Shown here piece by piece: positions 10,801 through 18,969 of a stretch of 64,000 bases of DNA; position 1 is the stretch's first letter, and each line of letters starts with the position of its first letter. The DNA is from Dyadobacter sp. CY347 (GTDB taxonomy: Bacteria > Bacteroidota > Bacteroidia > Cytophagales > Spirosomataceae). The stretch lies in NCBI RefSeq assembly GCF_021502655.1, contig NZ_JAKFFT010000007.1, positions 310,001-374,000 on the forward strand, read 5' to 3'. The position numbers and the translations under genes were made by a program. Below the pieces are notes generated by a model. It saw nothing but the letters and a program-made list of their open reading frames with translations, did not search any database and was not told where the DNA came from.

Positions 10801-12142
10801 GGAATTTGTCGGTGCTGTTATACAGGTTTTGCGCCGAGATCCAGAACTGCGTGGCGTCATTGAGTGCAGCATTTGAAATAAATTTGACCGATGCCTTGCT
10901 TCCGCCGCAAAAAACCTGCCTGTCCGTTTCATTGGCGAACCTGATGCCGGGGTTAACCTTAATTTCCAGCACACTTTTGCTCAGTGACGCTTCATTGCTG
11001 CATGCCGAAGACATGGATTTAATCGTATAGGAAGTCGTTTTATCAGGCCGCACGGTGATTGACACCTGTCCCTGCTCACTCACGCTGGTAGATCCGTCGC
11101 TGAGCTCTACTTTCAATGGCGGCAGGCCGGTAACGTTCAAATTAATGTACCTGGATGCGCCCAGATCGATCGTTTCGCTTTGGGAAGTGAATTTGGCAGT
11201 GGGTTTTGCGCGCACTACAAAACGGTTGGACAGGGAAGCCACAGCATTGTCTGTAACGACCTGTGCCATAAACTCCTGGGAGTAAGGAATATTGAAGTTT
11301 TCGGGAAAACGCGCCACAAGATAACCATCCTTCAACTGCGCGGCAACATCCACTGAATTGGGTTTGGCATCATTTGAATTGATATCTGAAAACCGTATCC
11401 GATACCGGGTTTGTGCCGGCAATGCTGCTCCCGCCACCGAAAACCCGATTTTCACTTCTGCCCCTTCACAGGTCATCTGCGGATCCACAGACAATGTTTT
11501 GATCGATGTTTTGTTCACGACCGGCCTCACAGTTCCCGAAGTTGTCATAGCGCCACATTCATTGTGTGCATGAACAATGGTCAAGGGCCCTTCTTGTGAA
11601 ATGACAAGCTGTTGCAGCATTGTAAATGTTCCTACCGAAGGAATCTGGATCTTCGAACTGTCATTCAGCGTGGCCCAGCCGCCGCTCGTTGAATAGCCCG
11701 AAACCCTGATTTTATAGTCTTCATAAATATTGATCGAATCTGAAAATGCCGCCTGGCTGAGGCTGACATTGCCTTTGCTATACACCAAAAAAGACTGTTC
11801 TAACCAAAAACCTTCTGTCTTGGGCGCTGAGGCAACAATGCGCATTTGCACAACGGGCGATTCGTAGAGCTTCGCATCTTTAAAAGTGATTTCTAAAAAA
11901 TTGCCGATAAGCTTTGCGGGCAGCTCCGTAATTATCTTGGAAGTGTAAGCAGACCGGACCTGTACTTTGAACTCATTACCCGGATCAAAACGTCCCGAAA
12001 TGGTCACTGAAATTTGGAAAGGCACGTCGGTGCAAGTCTGCCACTTCATTTCCGCGCCATTGATGAGGATCGACGGAGCCTGGGCGTAGGCTTTAACAAG
12101 GCACAAGAAGACTAAGAGAATCGGGAGTAAAATTCTTTGCAT
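7898..12142 (-). CDS. T9SS-sorted multi-domain adhesin-like protein (1414 aa)
   Basis: Begins with a signal peptide (MQRILLPILLVFLCLVKAYAQ) and ends with a type A T9SS sorting domain: an IYPNPTQDVITLEF strand motif about 80 residues from the end and the terminal strand GIYVIEVSEGAKKASYRIVK. Between them two module types alternate. One carries a cysteine near a CxG motif and resembles an extracellular Ig-like fold (QTCTDVPFQISVTISGRFDP). The other has an LSDGT-type strand followed by TTTYTI and a cysteine-glycine turn. Four to five such pairs are visible. The protein is expected to be exported through the T9SS and attached to the cell surface. It shares both modules with the 54755-58660 protein. 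No enzymatic motif is seen, so adhesion or matrix binding is the likely role. Confidence 0.85.
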   Translation of the reverse strand: MQRILLPILLVFLCLVKAYAQAPSILINGAEMKWQTCTDVPFQISVTISGRFDPGNEFKVQVRSAYTSKIITELPAKLIGNFLEITFKDAKLYESPVVQMRIVASAPKTEGFWLEQSFLVYSKGNVSLSQAAFSDSINIYEDYKIRVSGYSTSGGWATLNDSSKIQIPSVGTFTMLQQLVISQEGPLTIVHAHNECGAMTTSGTVRPVVNKTSIKTLSVDPQMTCEGAEVKIGFSVAGAALPAQTRYRIRFSDINSNDAKPNSVDVAAQLKDGYLVARFPENFNIPYSQEFMAQVVTDNAVASLSNRFVVRAKPTAKFTSQSETIDLGASRYINLNVTGLPPLKVELSDGSTSVSEQGQVSITVRPDKTTSYTIKSMSSACSNEASLSKSVLEIKVNPGIRFANETDRQVFCGGSKASVKFISNAALNDATQFWISAQNLYNSTDKFLISATRSGDQLTFDVPQRELGYSGFGYQIVTASPSLASSLNQLIEIQTMPGMEFRNYNIYDYQIPSNVQFYYVLRGGPQYVLETMEGEKFTMDSNGEYGYGFYLKQNREFRFKSISNGCFKNENLPSKTFRVLGSGNKVAISLEPVKKQICANDSIEVTFQKFGNFNAENEFQIQGMADCCDYKTLATVSGPGKYKVKLPADRFLSVANIRIASTSPILFSDPQSFSIQLLPEQIRLSVEGTPENPLQSYPYQNYLDIGVYTEKGIPTRIAYTQNGEEKVFENRNDQTPYIPFTLVPGKVNEFVMKSASNLCGTVPVDLKAYIYSIPYRIMIQPTGYEGIYCIGGPITIPFGVVDPMSKPATFSLQIAAEGSTDFTTIGTAETGNMIFGKIPENAKTGNNRMRIISSDGVATNEQTIRIGTKPTATLGSGVESEPIVSDPWQNTSVKVALTGGPHWTVVYEDNSRFTYFYPEETRNLNPIRGGKFFIKSVSNVCGYGTTSGSVAVKVNPGLQVNSNAFNACEGGTFPITYTVLGDADLSDDYVRFELTNYATGTVIVLDSTKALSGTQLVKMPDIVSTERFEIRVTIRKYNLRSSLNAGFARKPAAVLSGNTTINSGETTYILAQTIKDTNDGTDITLSDGTKSRIYGQTGDYSYIEVSPKQTTTYTIATIKNGCGTGVASGSATVVVNPETGKSVAVTNIHTDLGAGTCAGSEINVFYAAKGSLSAGNRMTVQISDSTGQNFTNMQTTGTSSPLKAVIPLSTPDGRRYRIRVMASDAGVSSSAFRETYTITQKSAARFSTASVAFDGVTAPRVQVLLQGGAPWTFRYGTDFANYLVTTSNPSYEIQLLNASPNQIYKLFGVSNACGAGDIGIPETVRIEVITGTNEPAFKESIRIYPNPTQDVITLEFHQPARRNIELLNIAGHSVEKVVSSMQEEHLNISKLPAGIYVIEVSEGAKKASYRIVKQ

Positions 12143-12197
12143 TCAGGATAGAGGATAAATTTTTGTTCAAAAATAACAAATGTAACCGAACTGCCAC

Positions 12198-12214
12198 ATG
12201 TTGGTTTCCAACAT
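12198..12214. promoter_or_regulatory. Inverted repeat in divergent intergenic region
   Basis: ATGTTGG-TTT-CCAACAT is a perfect 7-bp dyad followed by ATTTTTTG. It lies between the divergent starts at 12142 (minus) and 12302 (plus), so it is better placed as an operator than as a terminator. A TTGG followed by TATTTTTTG just after it resembles a Bacteroidota promoter with non-ideal spacing. Confidence 0.4.
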
Positions 12215-12301
12215 ATTTTTTGCATAAAATTCAGAAACTGAACAAGGGTAAGGTTGCCTTTTAAACTTCTTTGCTATTCATCACATAAAATGATTTTTGA
12301 A

Positions 12302-13951
12302 ATGAAATACACACTATTACTATCGCTCATTTTCTACACATTGATGGCCCGGGCGCAGCGACAAGGGCAATCGGAAAATGTAATGATCACTTCTGAAAAT
12401 GGGAAAACCCAGGTTTCGGATGGTGAAAACGGCAAACTGCATTTGAATGTAAACCCGAAGGACGTGGCCAGATTGAAAGCCGCCCGGGTCGTGCATTACA
12501 GTGATTTTGGGGCCAAAGGCGATGGCAAAACCGACGACATAGACGTGATTGCGGCGACGCATGCATTTGCCAATTTACACGGCCTGCACGTAAAAGCGGA
12601 TGATGGCGCCACTTATTACATTGGCGGAAAACACCGCACGGCCATGATCCAGACAGAAACTGATTTTGGCAAAGCGGCTTTTATCATTGACGACACCGAG
12701 GCCGAAAAACGCGATGGGTCTGTCTTCATGGTCAGCTCCGGGCTTAAACCCTTCAAACCGGAAAAGATAACATCGCTAAAAAGAAACCAAAAGAAGATCA
12801 ATGCTGCCTTGCCCGGCCCCTGCCTGATCACGGTTACAAATGCAAATGTGAAGCAATACATTCGATACGGGCTCAACCAAAATAATGGTTCATCCCAGAC
12901 GGATATTTTTGTTGTGGACAAAAACGGCAACGTGGATATGAATGCGCCCATTATCTGGGATTTTGATCAGATCACCGAGATTACCGCACTTCCTATCGAC
13001 GAAAAACCACTGAAAATCAGTGGCGGGCGTTTCACGACCATTGCTAACAAAGCTGAATCAAAATACACCTATTACAGCCGGAACATTGCCATCAGGCGTT
13101 CGCATGTGACGGTTGAAGGACTGGCACATCACATTAAAGGTGAAGGGGATCAAGGCGCGCCTTATAATGGTTTTATCAGCGTGAATGACTGTTCCTATAT
13201 TACCGTAAAAAACACCATCCTGACCGGACACAAGACTTACAGCACCATTGGAACAGCCGGTAAACCCGTGTCCATGGGCAGTTACGACCTTGTTGTGAAC
13301 CGTGCGCTGAATGTTTCTTTTGTTAATTGTACGCAGACCAATGATATAAACGACAGCAAATACTGGGGCATTTTGGGTTCTAATTTTTGCAAAAACCTGC
13401 TTTACGACCATTGCACGCTTTCCCGGTTTGATGCACACCAGGGCGTTGCCAACGCCACCATCCGTAACTCAACTTTGGGGCATATGGGCATCAATGCCAT
13501 CGGAACCGGACTGTTATTAGTGGAAAATTCGACTATCCGCGGCAAAACCATAGTCAACCTGCGTTCCGACTACGGCAGCACCTGGCAAGGCGAACTGGTC
13601 ATCCGCAATTGTGTTTTCGTTCCGGCGGACGGCAAACCATTCAGCGCCAGCCTCATAGGAGGATCCAATTCGGGTCAGCATGATTTTGGCTACACCTGTT
13701 ACATGCCTGAAAAAATTACCATTGAAAACCTGCGCATCGACGATTCCAAACATCCCGAATCTTACGAAGGCCCGGCCATTTTCGCCAATTTTAATCCCGA
13801 AATGACAAGTGATTCTTACCAGGAGAAATTCCCATTTGTTAAAACCAAAGAGGTTATCCTTAAAAATGTGACCACTGCCAGCGGGAAAAAGCTAAGGGTT
13901 AGTGATAACGCTTTTATGTTTAAGGATGTAAAGGTGAGCACCGACCGGTAA
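12302..13951 (+). CDS. Secreted right-handed beta-helix (pectate-lyase-like) protein
   Basis: The start is placed at 12302 because MKYTLLLSLIFYTLMARAQ is a clean signal peptide; the frame is open upstream to 12254. The mature part opens with VVHYSDFGAKGDGKTDD, the hallmark N-terminal motif of pectate lyase 3 / GH28-like beta-helix proteins. It continues with repeated short strands of the parallel beta-helix kind (NVSFVNCTQTND, VANATIRNSTLGHMGINAIG, LLLVENSTIRG). About 549 residues. Catalytic residues cannot be assigned by eye, so a polysaccharide lyase, hydrolase or binding role is possible. It stands alone, divergent from the T9SS adhesin and upstream of the propeller lipoprotein. Confidence 0.75.
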   Translation: MKYTLLLSLIFYTLMARAQRQGQSENVMITSENGKTQVSDGENGKLHLNVNPKDVARLKAARVVHYSDFGAKGDGKTDDIDVIAATHAFANLHGLHVKADDGATYYIGGKHRTAMIQTETDFGKAAFIIDDTEAEKRDGSVFMVSSGLKPFKPEKITSLKRNQKKINAALPGPCLITVTNANVKQYIRYGLNQNNGSSQTDIFVVDKNGNVDMNAPIIWDFDQITEITALPIDEKPLKISGGRFTTIANKAESKYTYYSRNIAIRRSHVTVEGLAHHIKGEGDQGAPYNGFISVNDCSYITVKNTILTGHKTYSTIGTAGKPVSMGSYDLVVNRALNVSFVNCTQTNDINDSKYWGILGSNFCKNLLYDHCTLSRFDAHQGVANATIRNSTLGHMGINAIGTGLLLVENSTIRGKTIVNLRSDYGSTWQGELVIRNCVFVPADGKPFSASLIGGSNSGQHDFGYTCYMPEKITIENLRIDDSKHPESYEGPAIFANFNPEMTSDSYQEKFPFVKTKEVILKNVTTASGKKLRVSDNAFMFKDVKVSTDR

Positions 13952-14066
13952 GCAGCATAATTAATGCTTAGCGTGAAAGAATCTTGTTCTACAACAACGT
14001 GAATCTATGTCGGGGGACAAGAAGCTAATTTTCCGCATATCGTTTCTTTGTATTGAACAATCAATC

Positions 14067-15416
14067 ATGGGAGCTATGAACAGGATCGCATTAGCCAGAA
14101 TAGGAGTGAATTCTATCACAAACGGCTGGTCATTAGCCATTTTTCTTCTCATTGAACTGCTCGCCTGCGCTCCCGAAGAGATCACAACCCAAATAGACAA
14201 AGATGGTGTGATAACCCAGCAGCCTCACATCTGGAAATCATCGACTTCCAATGGTCCGCGTTCTTTCGGCCTGCATAGGGGATACATTGTAGAAGATCGC
14301 GGAGTGTTGGCTGTGGGCATTCGTAAATCGGCCCAAAAAGTTGTGGGAGAGCATTTCTTGCAACTGAAAAACCTGGAAACGGGCGAAAACTTGTGGGTTT
14401 GGGACGAATTTGAAAATAAATCCATCGGCACCCTGCGGCAAAGCATCGGACTTTATCCCGGAAGTATGCTGCTCCATGACGCCAGCACGACCTATTGTAT
14501 TAACACGCTGACAGGCAAAACCATCTGGAAAACCAGAAACCCGGAATTATCATTGAGACCATATCCGGCGTTTTTGGGAGAGCGATATTTTATGCCTGGC
14601 AAGACCTTGGAATCGCAGAAAAAGCGTCGGATCGAACCAACAATTTTTGCAGGCGATGTGAGGACTGGTGCGCTTAAAGAAATTGTGAAACCTGCTATGC
14701 GTGATGAATATGCGTATATAGACTCAGATTCCCTGTATTACCGGGGTTCAATGCTGAATATGGAAGCTTTTAGCCGGAATGGCGTTGATTATCTGGTGGT
14801 GCCATTTACGGAACCTGGCCCGAAGGATCAGTACAATCACACGCGCGGTTATTTTGGCCTGTATAATCTCAATGCGAAGAAATGGGTTTACGAAAGAATA
14901 GCCATCCGGCCCGATAAAGGTGGTGCTTCGGCTTGCCTGAAGCCCATTGTGAATGGGGATAAAGTCTACGTAACCTCGCTAACAACGGTTGGATGCTTTG
15001 AACTGATGACAGGCAAAGAAATATGGAGGCGAAGCCTGTCGGACATGTTTACGGGTTTCAATGACTTCATCCTTGTCGAGGACAAACTTTTGCTCAATGG
15101 AGACAATGCGACACTTTATTGTGTCGATGCCAACACCGGATCACCGCGCTGGACCCAGAAGGCCAGTGCATTAACCAGTGACCTTTACCACCAGCATGGC
15201 GTAGTATATTACATTTACACCAAGTCGCTGCTCGCTGTGGACATTAACACAGGAAAGCTGCTTTGGGATATGCCCTCCCCAGACATTAAACTCGAAAAGC
15301 GGCACGACTCCTGGTTTACCGGCTTCGTTACGGGTTTACCTGGGAAAGATGGAAAGAAAGGTAGAATTTTCGCATCCACGAATTACAATGTATACTGTTT
15401 TGAGGCAGCGTTGTAG
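14067..15416 (+). CDS. PQQ-type beta-propeller lipoprotein
   Basis: Start chosen at the MGAMNRIALAR methionine; the frame is open back to 14007. A hydrophobic segment ends in a lipobox-like LIELLAC, so a lipid-anchored periplasmic or surface protein is expected. The body carries repeated propeller blades of the pyrroloquinoline-quinone-repeat type, with turns such as DANTGSPRW and DINTGKLLWDM, each an aspartate-containing turn followed by a tryptophan. This fold is found in PQQ dehydrogenases and in non-enzymatic BamB-like scaffolds. PQQ ligands are not obvious, so a scaffold or binding role is as likely as an enzymatic one. About 449 residues. Confidence 0.7.
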   Translation: MGAMNRIALARIGVNSITNGWSLAIFLLIELLACAPEEITTQIDKDGVITQQPHIWKSSTSNGPRSFGLHRGYIVEDRGVLAVGIRKSAQKVVGEHFLQLKNLETGENLWVWDEFENKSIGTLRQSIGLYPGSMLLHDASTTYCINTLTGKTIWKTRNPELSLRPYPAFLGERYFMPGKTLESQKKRRIEPTIFAGDVRTGALKEIVKPAMRDEYAYIDSDSLYYRGSMLNMEAFSRNGVDYLVVPFTEPGPKDQYNHTRGYFGLYNLNAKKWVYERIAIRPDKGGASACLKPIVNGDKVYVTSLTTVGCFELMTGKEIWRRSLSDMFTGFNDFILVEDKLLLNGDNATLYCVDANTGSPRWTQKASALTSDLYHQHGVVYYIYTKSLLAVDINTGKLLWDMPSPDIKLEKRHDSWFTGFVTGLPGKDGKKGRIFASTNYNVYCFEAAL

Positions 15417-15424
15417 CGGGAAGG

Positions 15425-15456
15425 TTTGTGAAATTTTTGATAAAACGGTATTTTTG
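15425..15456 (+). promoter_or_regulatory. Bacteroidota sigma-A promoter of the guanidine exporter transcript
   Basis: TTTG at 15425-15428 and TATTTTTG at 15449-15456, with 20 bp between TTG and TA, match the Bacteroidota consensus (TTG, about 19 bp, TAnnTTTG). The predicted RNA would start near 15462, leaving a leader of about 90 nt that holds the riboswitch. Confidence 0.7.
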
Positions 15457-15487
15457 TTCCGCTGCTCACTTACAGAGTGGAAACGCA

Positions 15488-15532
15488 GGAGGACGACCTC
15501 CCCCGTAATGGGAACCGAATCGGGACGGCCCG
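15488..15532 (+). ncRNA. Guanidine-II (mini-ykkC) riboswitch
   Basis: Two short GC-rich hairpins, each capped by an ACGR tetraloop, define this RNA class. Hairpin 1 is GGAGG-ACGA-CCTCC at 15488-15501. Hairpin 2 is CGGG-ACGG-CCCG at 15521-15532. The linker is 19 nt. In the known class the two ACGR loops bind guanidinium and interact with each other, exposing the ribosome binding site. An AAAAAGG lies 5 nt after hairpin 2 and about 9 nt before the ATG at 15552. The gene behind it is a Gdx-type guanidinium exporter, the commonest partner of this class. Both loop sequences and the gene context agree, so the call is strong even without a covariance-model search. Confidence 0.92.
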
Positions 15533-15551
15533 GCCTAAAAAGGTCAATGTC

Positions 15552-15863
15552 ATGTCTTGGATTTATTTGGTTGCTGCCGGCCTCTTGGAGGTTGTCTGGG
15601 CTTATTTCATGAAGCAGTCGGAAGGTTTTACCCGGCTTATTCCCACCTCAATTACCATTGTCACAATGATCGCAAGCTTCGCCTTGCTTGCTGTGGCCAT
15701 GCGAACATTGCCACTTAGCACGGCTTACACCGTTTGGACGGGCATTGGGGCAGTGGGGGCATTTATTGTAGGCACTTTTCTGCTGGGCGAGCCTGCTAAT
15801 GCCATGCGCATTGCCGCTGCATCGTTCATTATCATAGGGCTGGTATTAATGAAACTTTCCTGA
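15552..15863 (+). CDS. gdx: Guanidinium exporter, SMR family (Gdx/SugE)
   Basis: A 103-residue four-helix small multidrug resistance protein. Start at ATG 15552, matching the canonical MSWIYLVAAGLLEVVW N-terminus; a GTG at 15477 would put the riboswitch inside the gene and is rejected. Glu13 in helix 1 is the conserved proton/substrate glutamate. The motifs TAYTVWTGIGAVGAF and GEPANAMRIAA are characteristic of the Gdx/SugE subgroup rather than the polyspecific EmrE subgroup. Gdx works as a dual-topology dimer in the inner membrane exchanging guanidinium for protons. The riboswitch at 15488-15532 should switch it on with guanidine. The GNAT gene 20 bp downstream is probably on the same transcript. 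Confidence 0.93.
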   Translation: MSWIYLVAAGLLEVVWAYFMKQSEGFTRLIPTSITIVTMIASFALLAVAMRTLPLSTAYTVWTGIGAVGAFIVGTFLLGEPANAMRIAAASFIIIGLVLMKLS

Positions 15864-15883
15864 AACAACATTAAATCAATAAA

Positions 15884-16402
15884 ATGGATCAAATTACGAT
15901 TGTTAAGGCTACCGCCGACGATTTGACTACGGTTCAGCAAATTGGTAAGGAAACATTTTTCGAAACATTTGCAGAAGCCAACACCGAGGCCGATATGAAA
16001 CATTATCTGGCCGAAAATTTTAGTGATGCCAAAATAACAGCGGAACTCACTAATCCCGAGTCGCAATTTTATATCGCCTGGCTGGATGATAACGCCATAG
16101 GTTACATGAAATTAAACACAGGAAAAGCTCAGACCGAGCTGCAAGACGCATCTTCCCTCGAAATCGAGCGCATTTACGTCAAAAGCCAATATCATGGCCA
16201 AAAAGTAGGGCAGCTTCTATACGACAAAGCCCTTGAAACCGCAAAGCACGAACAAAAATCATATCTCTGGCTAGGCGTCTGGGAAGAAAACCCCAAAGCC
16301 ATCCGCTTTTACGAAAAGAACGGGTTCGTGGCTTTTGACAGGCATATTTTTAAAGTGGGAGCGGATGAGCAAGTGGATGTGATGATGAGGAAGGTGGTTT
16401 GA
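15884..16402 (+). CDS. GNAT N-acetyltransferase, PaiA-like
   Basis: 172 residues with the GNAT fold: LEIERIYVKSQYHGQKVGQLLYDKAL contains motif A for acetyl-CoA binding (Q-x-x-G-x-G/A type, here YHGQKVGQ), and LWLGVWEENPKAIRFYEKNGF is the motif B region typical of PaiA-type spermidine/polyamine acetyltransferases. It begins 20 bp after the guanidinium exporter with no terminator between them, so it is probably under the same guanidine-II control. Substrate is not known from sequence. The context suggests a guanidine- or polyamine-related amine, which is inference. Confidence 0.85.
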   Translation: MDQITIVKATADDLTTVQQIGKETFFETFAEANTEADMKHYLAENFSDAKITAELTNPESQFYIAWLDDNAIGYMKLNTGKAQTELQDASSLEIERIYVKSQYHGQKVGQLLYDKALETAKHEQKSYLWLGVWEENPKAIRFYEKNGFVAFDRHIFKVGADEQVDVMMRKVV

Positions 16403-16424
16403 GATCGCCAGACTGATCGCGTCG

Positions 16425-18818
16425 TCACCTTACCCCACCACCCATCCGGTTTTTTTCGGCTTCGTTTCCCAGGCTTCTGTTTTTTGCTTGTTTTACGGTC
16501 TTTTTGCCGAAGCTGTAGTTGAATGCGAGCCTTATGCGTTGGTTGTCGGCGTAGGATTGTGTAGATGTGTAAACTGGCCCGTAGGATGTAATGTAACGAT
16601 AAGTTTGCGTGCGGAACACGTCCTGGATGGAGATTTTTACATTGCCGTTTTTTAAGACTGCTTTGTTGAAACTCAGCCATAAAAAATACACCTGCCTGCT
16701 TTGCATGATCGCGAACCGATAAGGCGAGTTGTAGATCAGCAGCACTTCCGCTTTGTATCCTTTTGGTAAGGTAAATGTATTATTGCTATAAGAATTCACC
16801 CCGAATCCACTGAAATTTACGCCTGGAATGTTGGCAACGGGCGTTTTGGTCTGAGATGCATTGAGTACTACGGAACAATTGGTATACCACCATTTAAACA
16901 ATTCCTTGTTCCACGAAAGGCCTGCGTATGCACTTTTTACATGCTTCAAATTTTCGGGGATACTGACATATAACCTGGTGTCGGGATCGGCATAAATGAC
17001 GTCGGAAATGTAATCTCTTGTCCGCGTGTAATTTACAAATAACGAAAGTCCGCCTTTGGTGTATCCGGCATCAATGGTATGCTCATAGGATGGTTTCAGA
17101 TTGGGGTTTCCTACTGAAACGAGGTAAGGATCGGAAAGCCAGCGATAGGGGATGAGGTATGTTAATGATGGTCTGGAAATCTTACGCGCGTAGGAAATGT
17201 TGACCATATCCCCGTTTTTCAAACTTTTGTTCAATCCCAGACTTGGAAAGAGCCCGGCATATTGCCTGCTTACATTGGACCCGGTTAATTGCTGAGCCGT
17301 TTTTTCATACCGCAAGCCCGATTGCAAAGTCCACCCGCTTTTGAAGGAGTTGTTGTAACCCAGGTAGGCGGCATAAGAATGTTCTTTGTAAATGCCTGAT
17401 ACACTGAAAGAAGGATCGATCACATACTGGCCGTTGGTTTCATTTTCCTGCGTGAGCGTATTGTTGTTTCCGATTAAAATGTATTTCATTCCCGTTTCCC
17501 AGCGGCCGCTTTTCGTGGGTAATGCTAAATCAGCTTGCGCAATGAGGTTGTTTTCGTCTTTTGGATTGCGAATCCTGGCCCTCGTGGGATCGCCCAGCAA
17601 AATGCCCTCAACACTTTGTTTCTGGTAAATCAAATGCTGTGTATTTTTCTTATCAAAATGGCTTTGCGTAACATTGAAGGATAGTTCTTTTCCCGCACTG
17701 TCCAGCTTTCCGGTATAATTGAAATTCACATCGTAGTTGCGGTTATTATCTGTTGTTACCCGGTTTACGTCCAGCAATGAGTCCAGCGTGGCGGGATAGG
17801 ACTTGAAGCCGGTGTTCATATTGGTCGTATAGTCGCTGTTCCGGGAACCGCTGTTGAACCGGATTCCCATTGTATTATTTTTGTTTACAGCATAATCAAT
17901 GCCGCTGAAAGTAGAGATTCCGTCCGTTTTATAATTGGTCAAAGCTTTGGTGTCCATAAATCCGCCCGGAAATTTCCGGATCAATGCATCTTCCGACCCG
18001 ATATTTTCAAATGTTCCATTAACGGATGTGAAAACGGTCCATTTTTCAGACCTAAAATTGATGGACGCATCCGGATAAAAGCGTCCGTATTTTCCCTTGG
18101 AATAGATCATACTTACTCTTCCGTTGAACCCTCGTTCCAGACTCTTTTTTGTAATTATATTAATAACAGCCCCAAAACTCGCGTCGTATTTTGCAGATGG
18201 ATTTGGGATCACTTCAATCTTCAATACATCTTCCGCGGAGAAACTTTGCAGAAAATTGGTCAGGGAAGTCTGGCTGGTCTGCCGGCCGTCCACCAGGATC
18301 AGCACATTGCTTTTATTTCCGACTTTGATCCCCAGCGGCGACGATTGTACCAACGGGGCATATTTCAAGAGATCCTCTACTTTGTTTCCCTTGGATATGA
18401 CACTGTTAGCCACATTCAGGACCATTCTGTCTCCTTTATTTTCAACCAAACTACGCTGACCCTTTACAGTAACTTCGTCGAGGTTCGCAGCCTCATCCGC
18501 TAGGGTAATCTGAGAGAATTCCTGGATCCGGTTCGTGTCATTCAGTGTAAATCGGGGCGTAAATGCTTTTGTAAATCCCATGTATTGAATGCTGATCCGA
18601 TACTGGCCTTTGACGGCATAATGTATCTGAAAATCACCGTGTTCATCGGTTAATCCACCTTTTACAATGCCGGAATCTGCTGCGGCTAGAAGTGCTACCG
18701 TGGCATAGGCGGCGCCTGCCTTATTTTTATCGATAACCTTCCCTTTTACAATATATTGCGCGCGTATCATGCTTGCAGTGAGGAGCATGCAAATCAGCAA
18801 GGCGGAGAATTTGCTCAT
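16425..18818 (-). CDS. TonB-receptor-like outer-membrane beta-barrel protein
   Basis: Start chosen at 18818 because MSKFSALLICMLLTASMIRAQ is a good signal peptide; the frame is open to 18863. About 797 residues: an N-terminal CarboxypepD-reg-like domain (IVKGKVIDKNKAGAAYATVA), a plug-like domain (VEDLLKYAPLVQSS, LILVDGRQTS, DVLKIEVIPNPSAKYDA) and a long C-terminal barrel. This is the Bacteroidota outer-membrane barrel family often annotated as TonB-dependent or OMP_b-brl_3. It is downstream of a LytS/LytTR pair on the same strand, with direct repeats at 18936-18966 between, so it is a likely target of that regulator. Substrate unknown. Confidence 0.85.
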   Translation of the reverse strand: MSKFSALLICMLLTASMIRAQYIVKGKVIDKNKAGAAYATVALLAAADSGIVKGGLTDEHGDFQIHYAVKGQYRISIQYMGFTKAFTPRFTLNDTNRIQEFSQITLADEAANLDEVTVKGQRSLVENKGDRMVLNVANSVISKGNKVEDLLKYAPLVQSSPLGIKVGNKSNVLILVDGRQTSQTSLTNFLQSFSAEDVLKIEVIPNPSAKYDASFGAVINIITKKSLERGFNGRVSMIYSKGKYGRFYPDASINFRSEKWTVFTSVNGTFENIGSEDALIRKFPGGFMDTKALTNYKTDGISTFSGIDYAVNKNNTMGIRFNSGSRNSDYTTNMNTGFKSYPATLDSLLDVNRVTTDNNRNYDVNFNYTGKLDSAGKELSFNVTQSHFDKKNTQHLIYQKQSVEGILLGDPTRARIRNPKDENNLIAQADLALPTKSGRWETGMKYILIGNNNTLTQENETNGQYVIDPSFSVSGIYKEHSYAAYLGYNNSFKSGWTLQSGLRYEKTAQQLTGSNVSRQYAGLFPSLGLNKSLKNGDMVNISYARKISRPSLTYLIPYRWLSDPYLVSVGNPNLKPSYEHTIDAGYTKGGLSLFVNYTRTRDYISDVIYADPDTRLYVSIPENLKHVKSAYAGLSWNKELFKWWYTNCSVVLNASQTKTPVANIPGVNFSGFGVNSYSNNTFTLPKGYKAEVLLIYNSPYRFAIMQSRQVYFLWLSFNKAVLKNGNVKISIQDVFRTQTYRYITSYGPVYTSTQSYADNQRIRLAFNYSFGKKTVKQAKNRSLGNEAEKNRMGGGVR

Positions 18819-18935
18819 AGTATCAGGATTAGCTTGTAGCGGTTTTTCAACTATACAAAACAATCCCGAAGGCAGCAGAAGTGAAATTTTCTTAGATCAA
18901 GCGTGCCAGAAACTAGACGAAATGAACGGCCCGCA

Positions 18936-18966
18936 TTTCGTCGATGTGAGAGCAGGTTTCGTCGAT
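18936..18966. promoter_or_regulatory. Paired direct repeats, possible LytTR-type site
   Basis: TTTCGTCGAT occurs at 18936-18945 and 18957-18966, 21 bp apart, about 120-150 bp upstream of the barrel gene start at 18818. GACGAAATG just beside it (18916-18924) forms an inverted repeat with CATTTCGTC (18934-18942). The spacing matches that expected for a LytTR dimer and the same spacing occurs at 7848-7877. Confidence 0.45.
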
Positions 18967-18969
18967 CGG

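Noticed and set aside
15477-15551. Upstream GTG start of the guanidinium exporter
   Set aside because: It would translate through both riboswitch hairpins and add 25 residues absent from the SMR family; the ATG at 15552 gives the canonical start.
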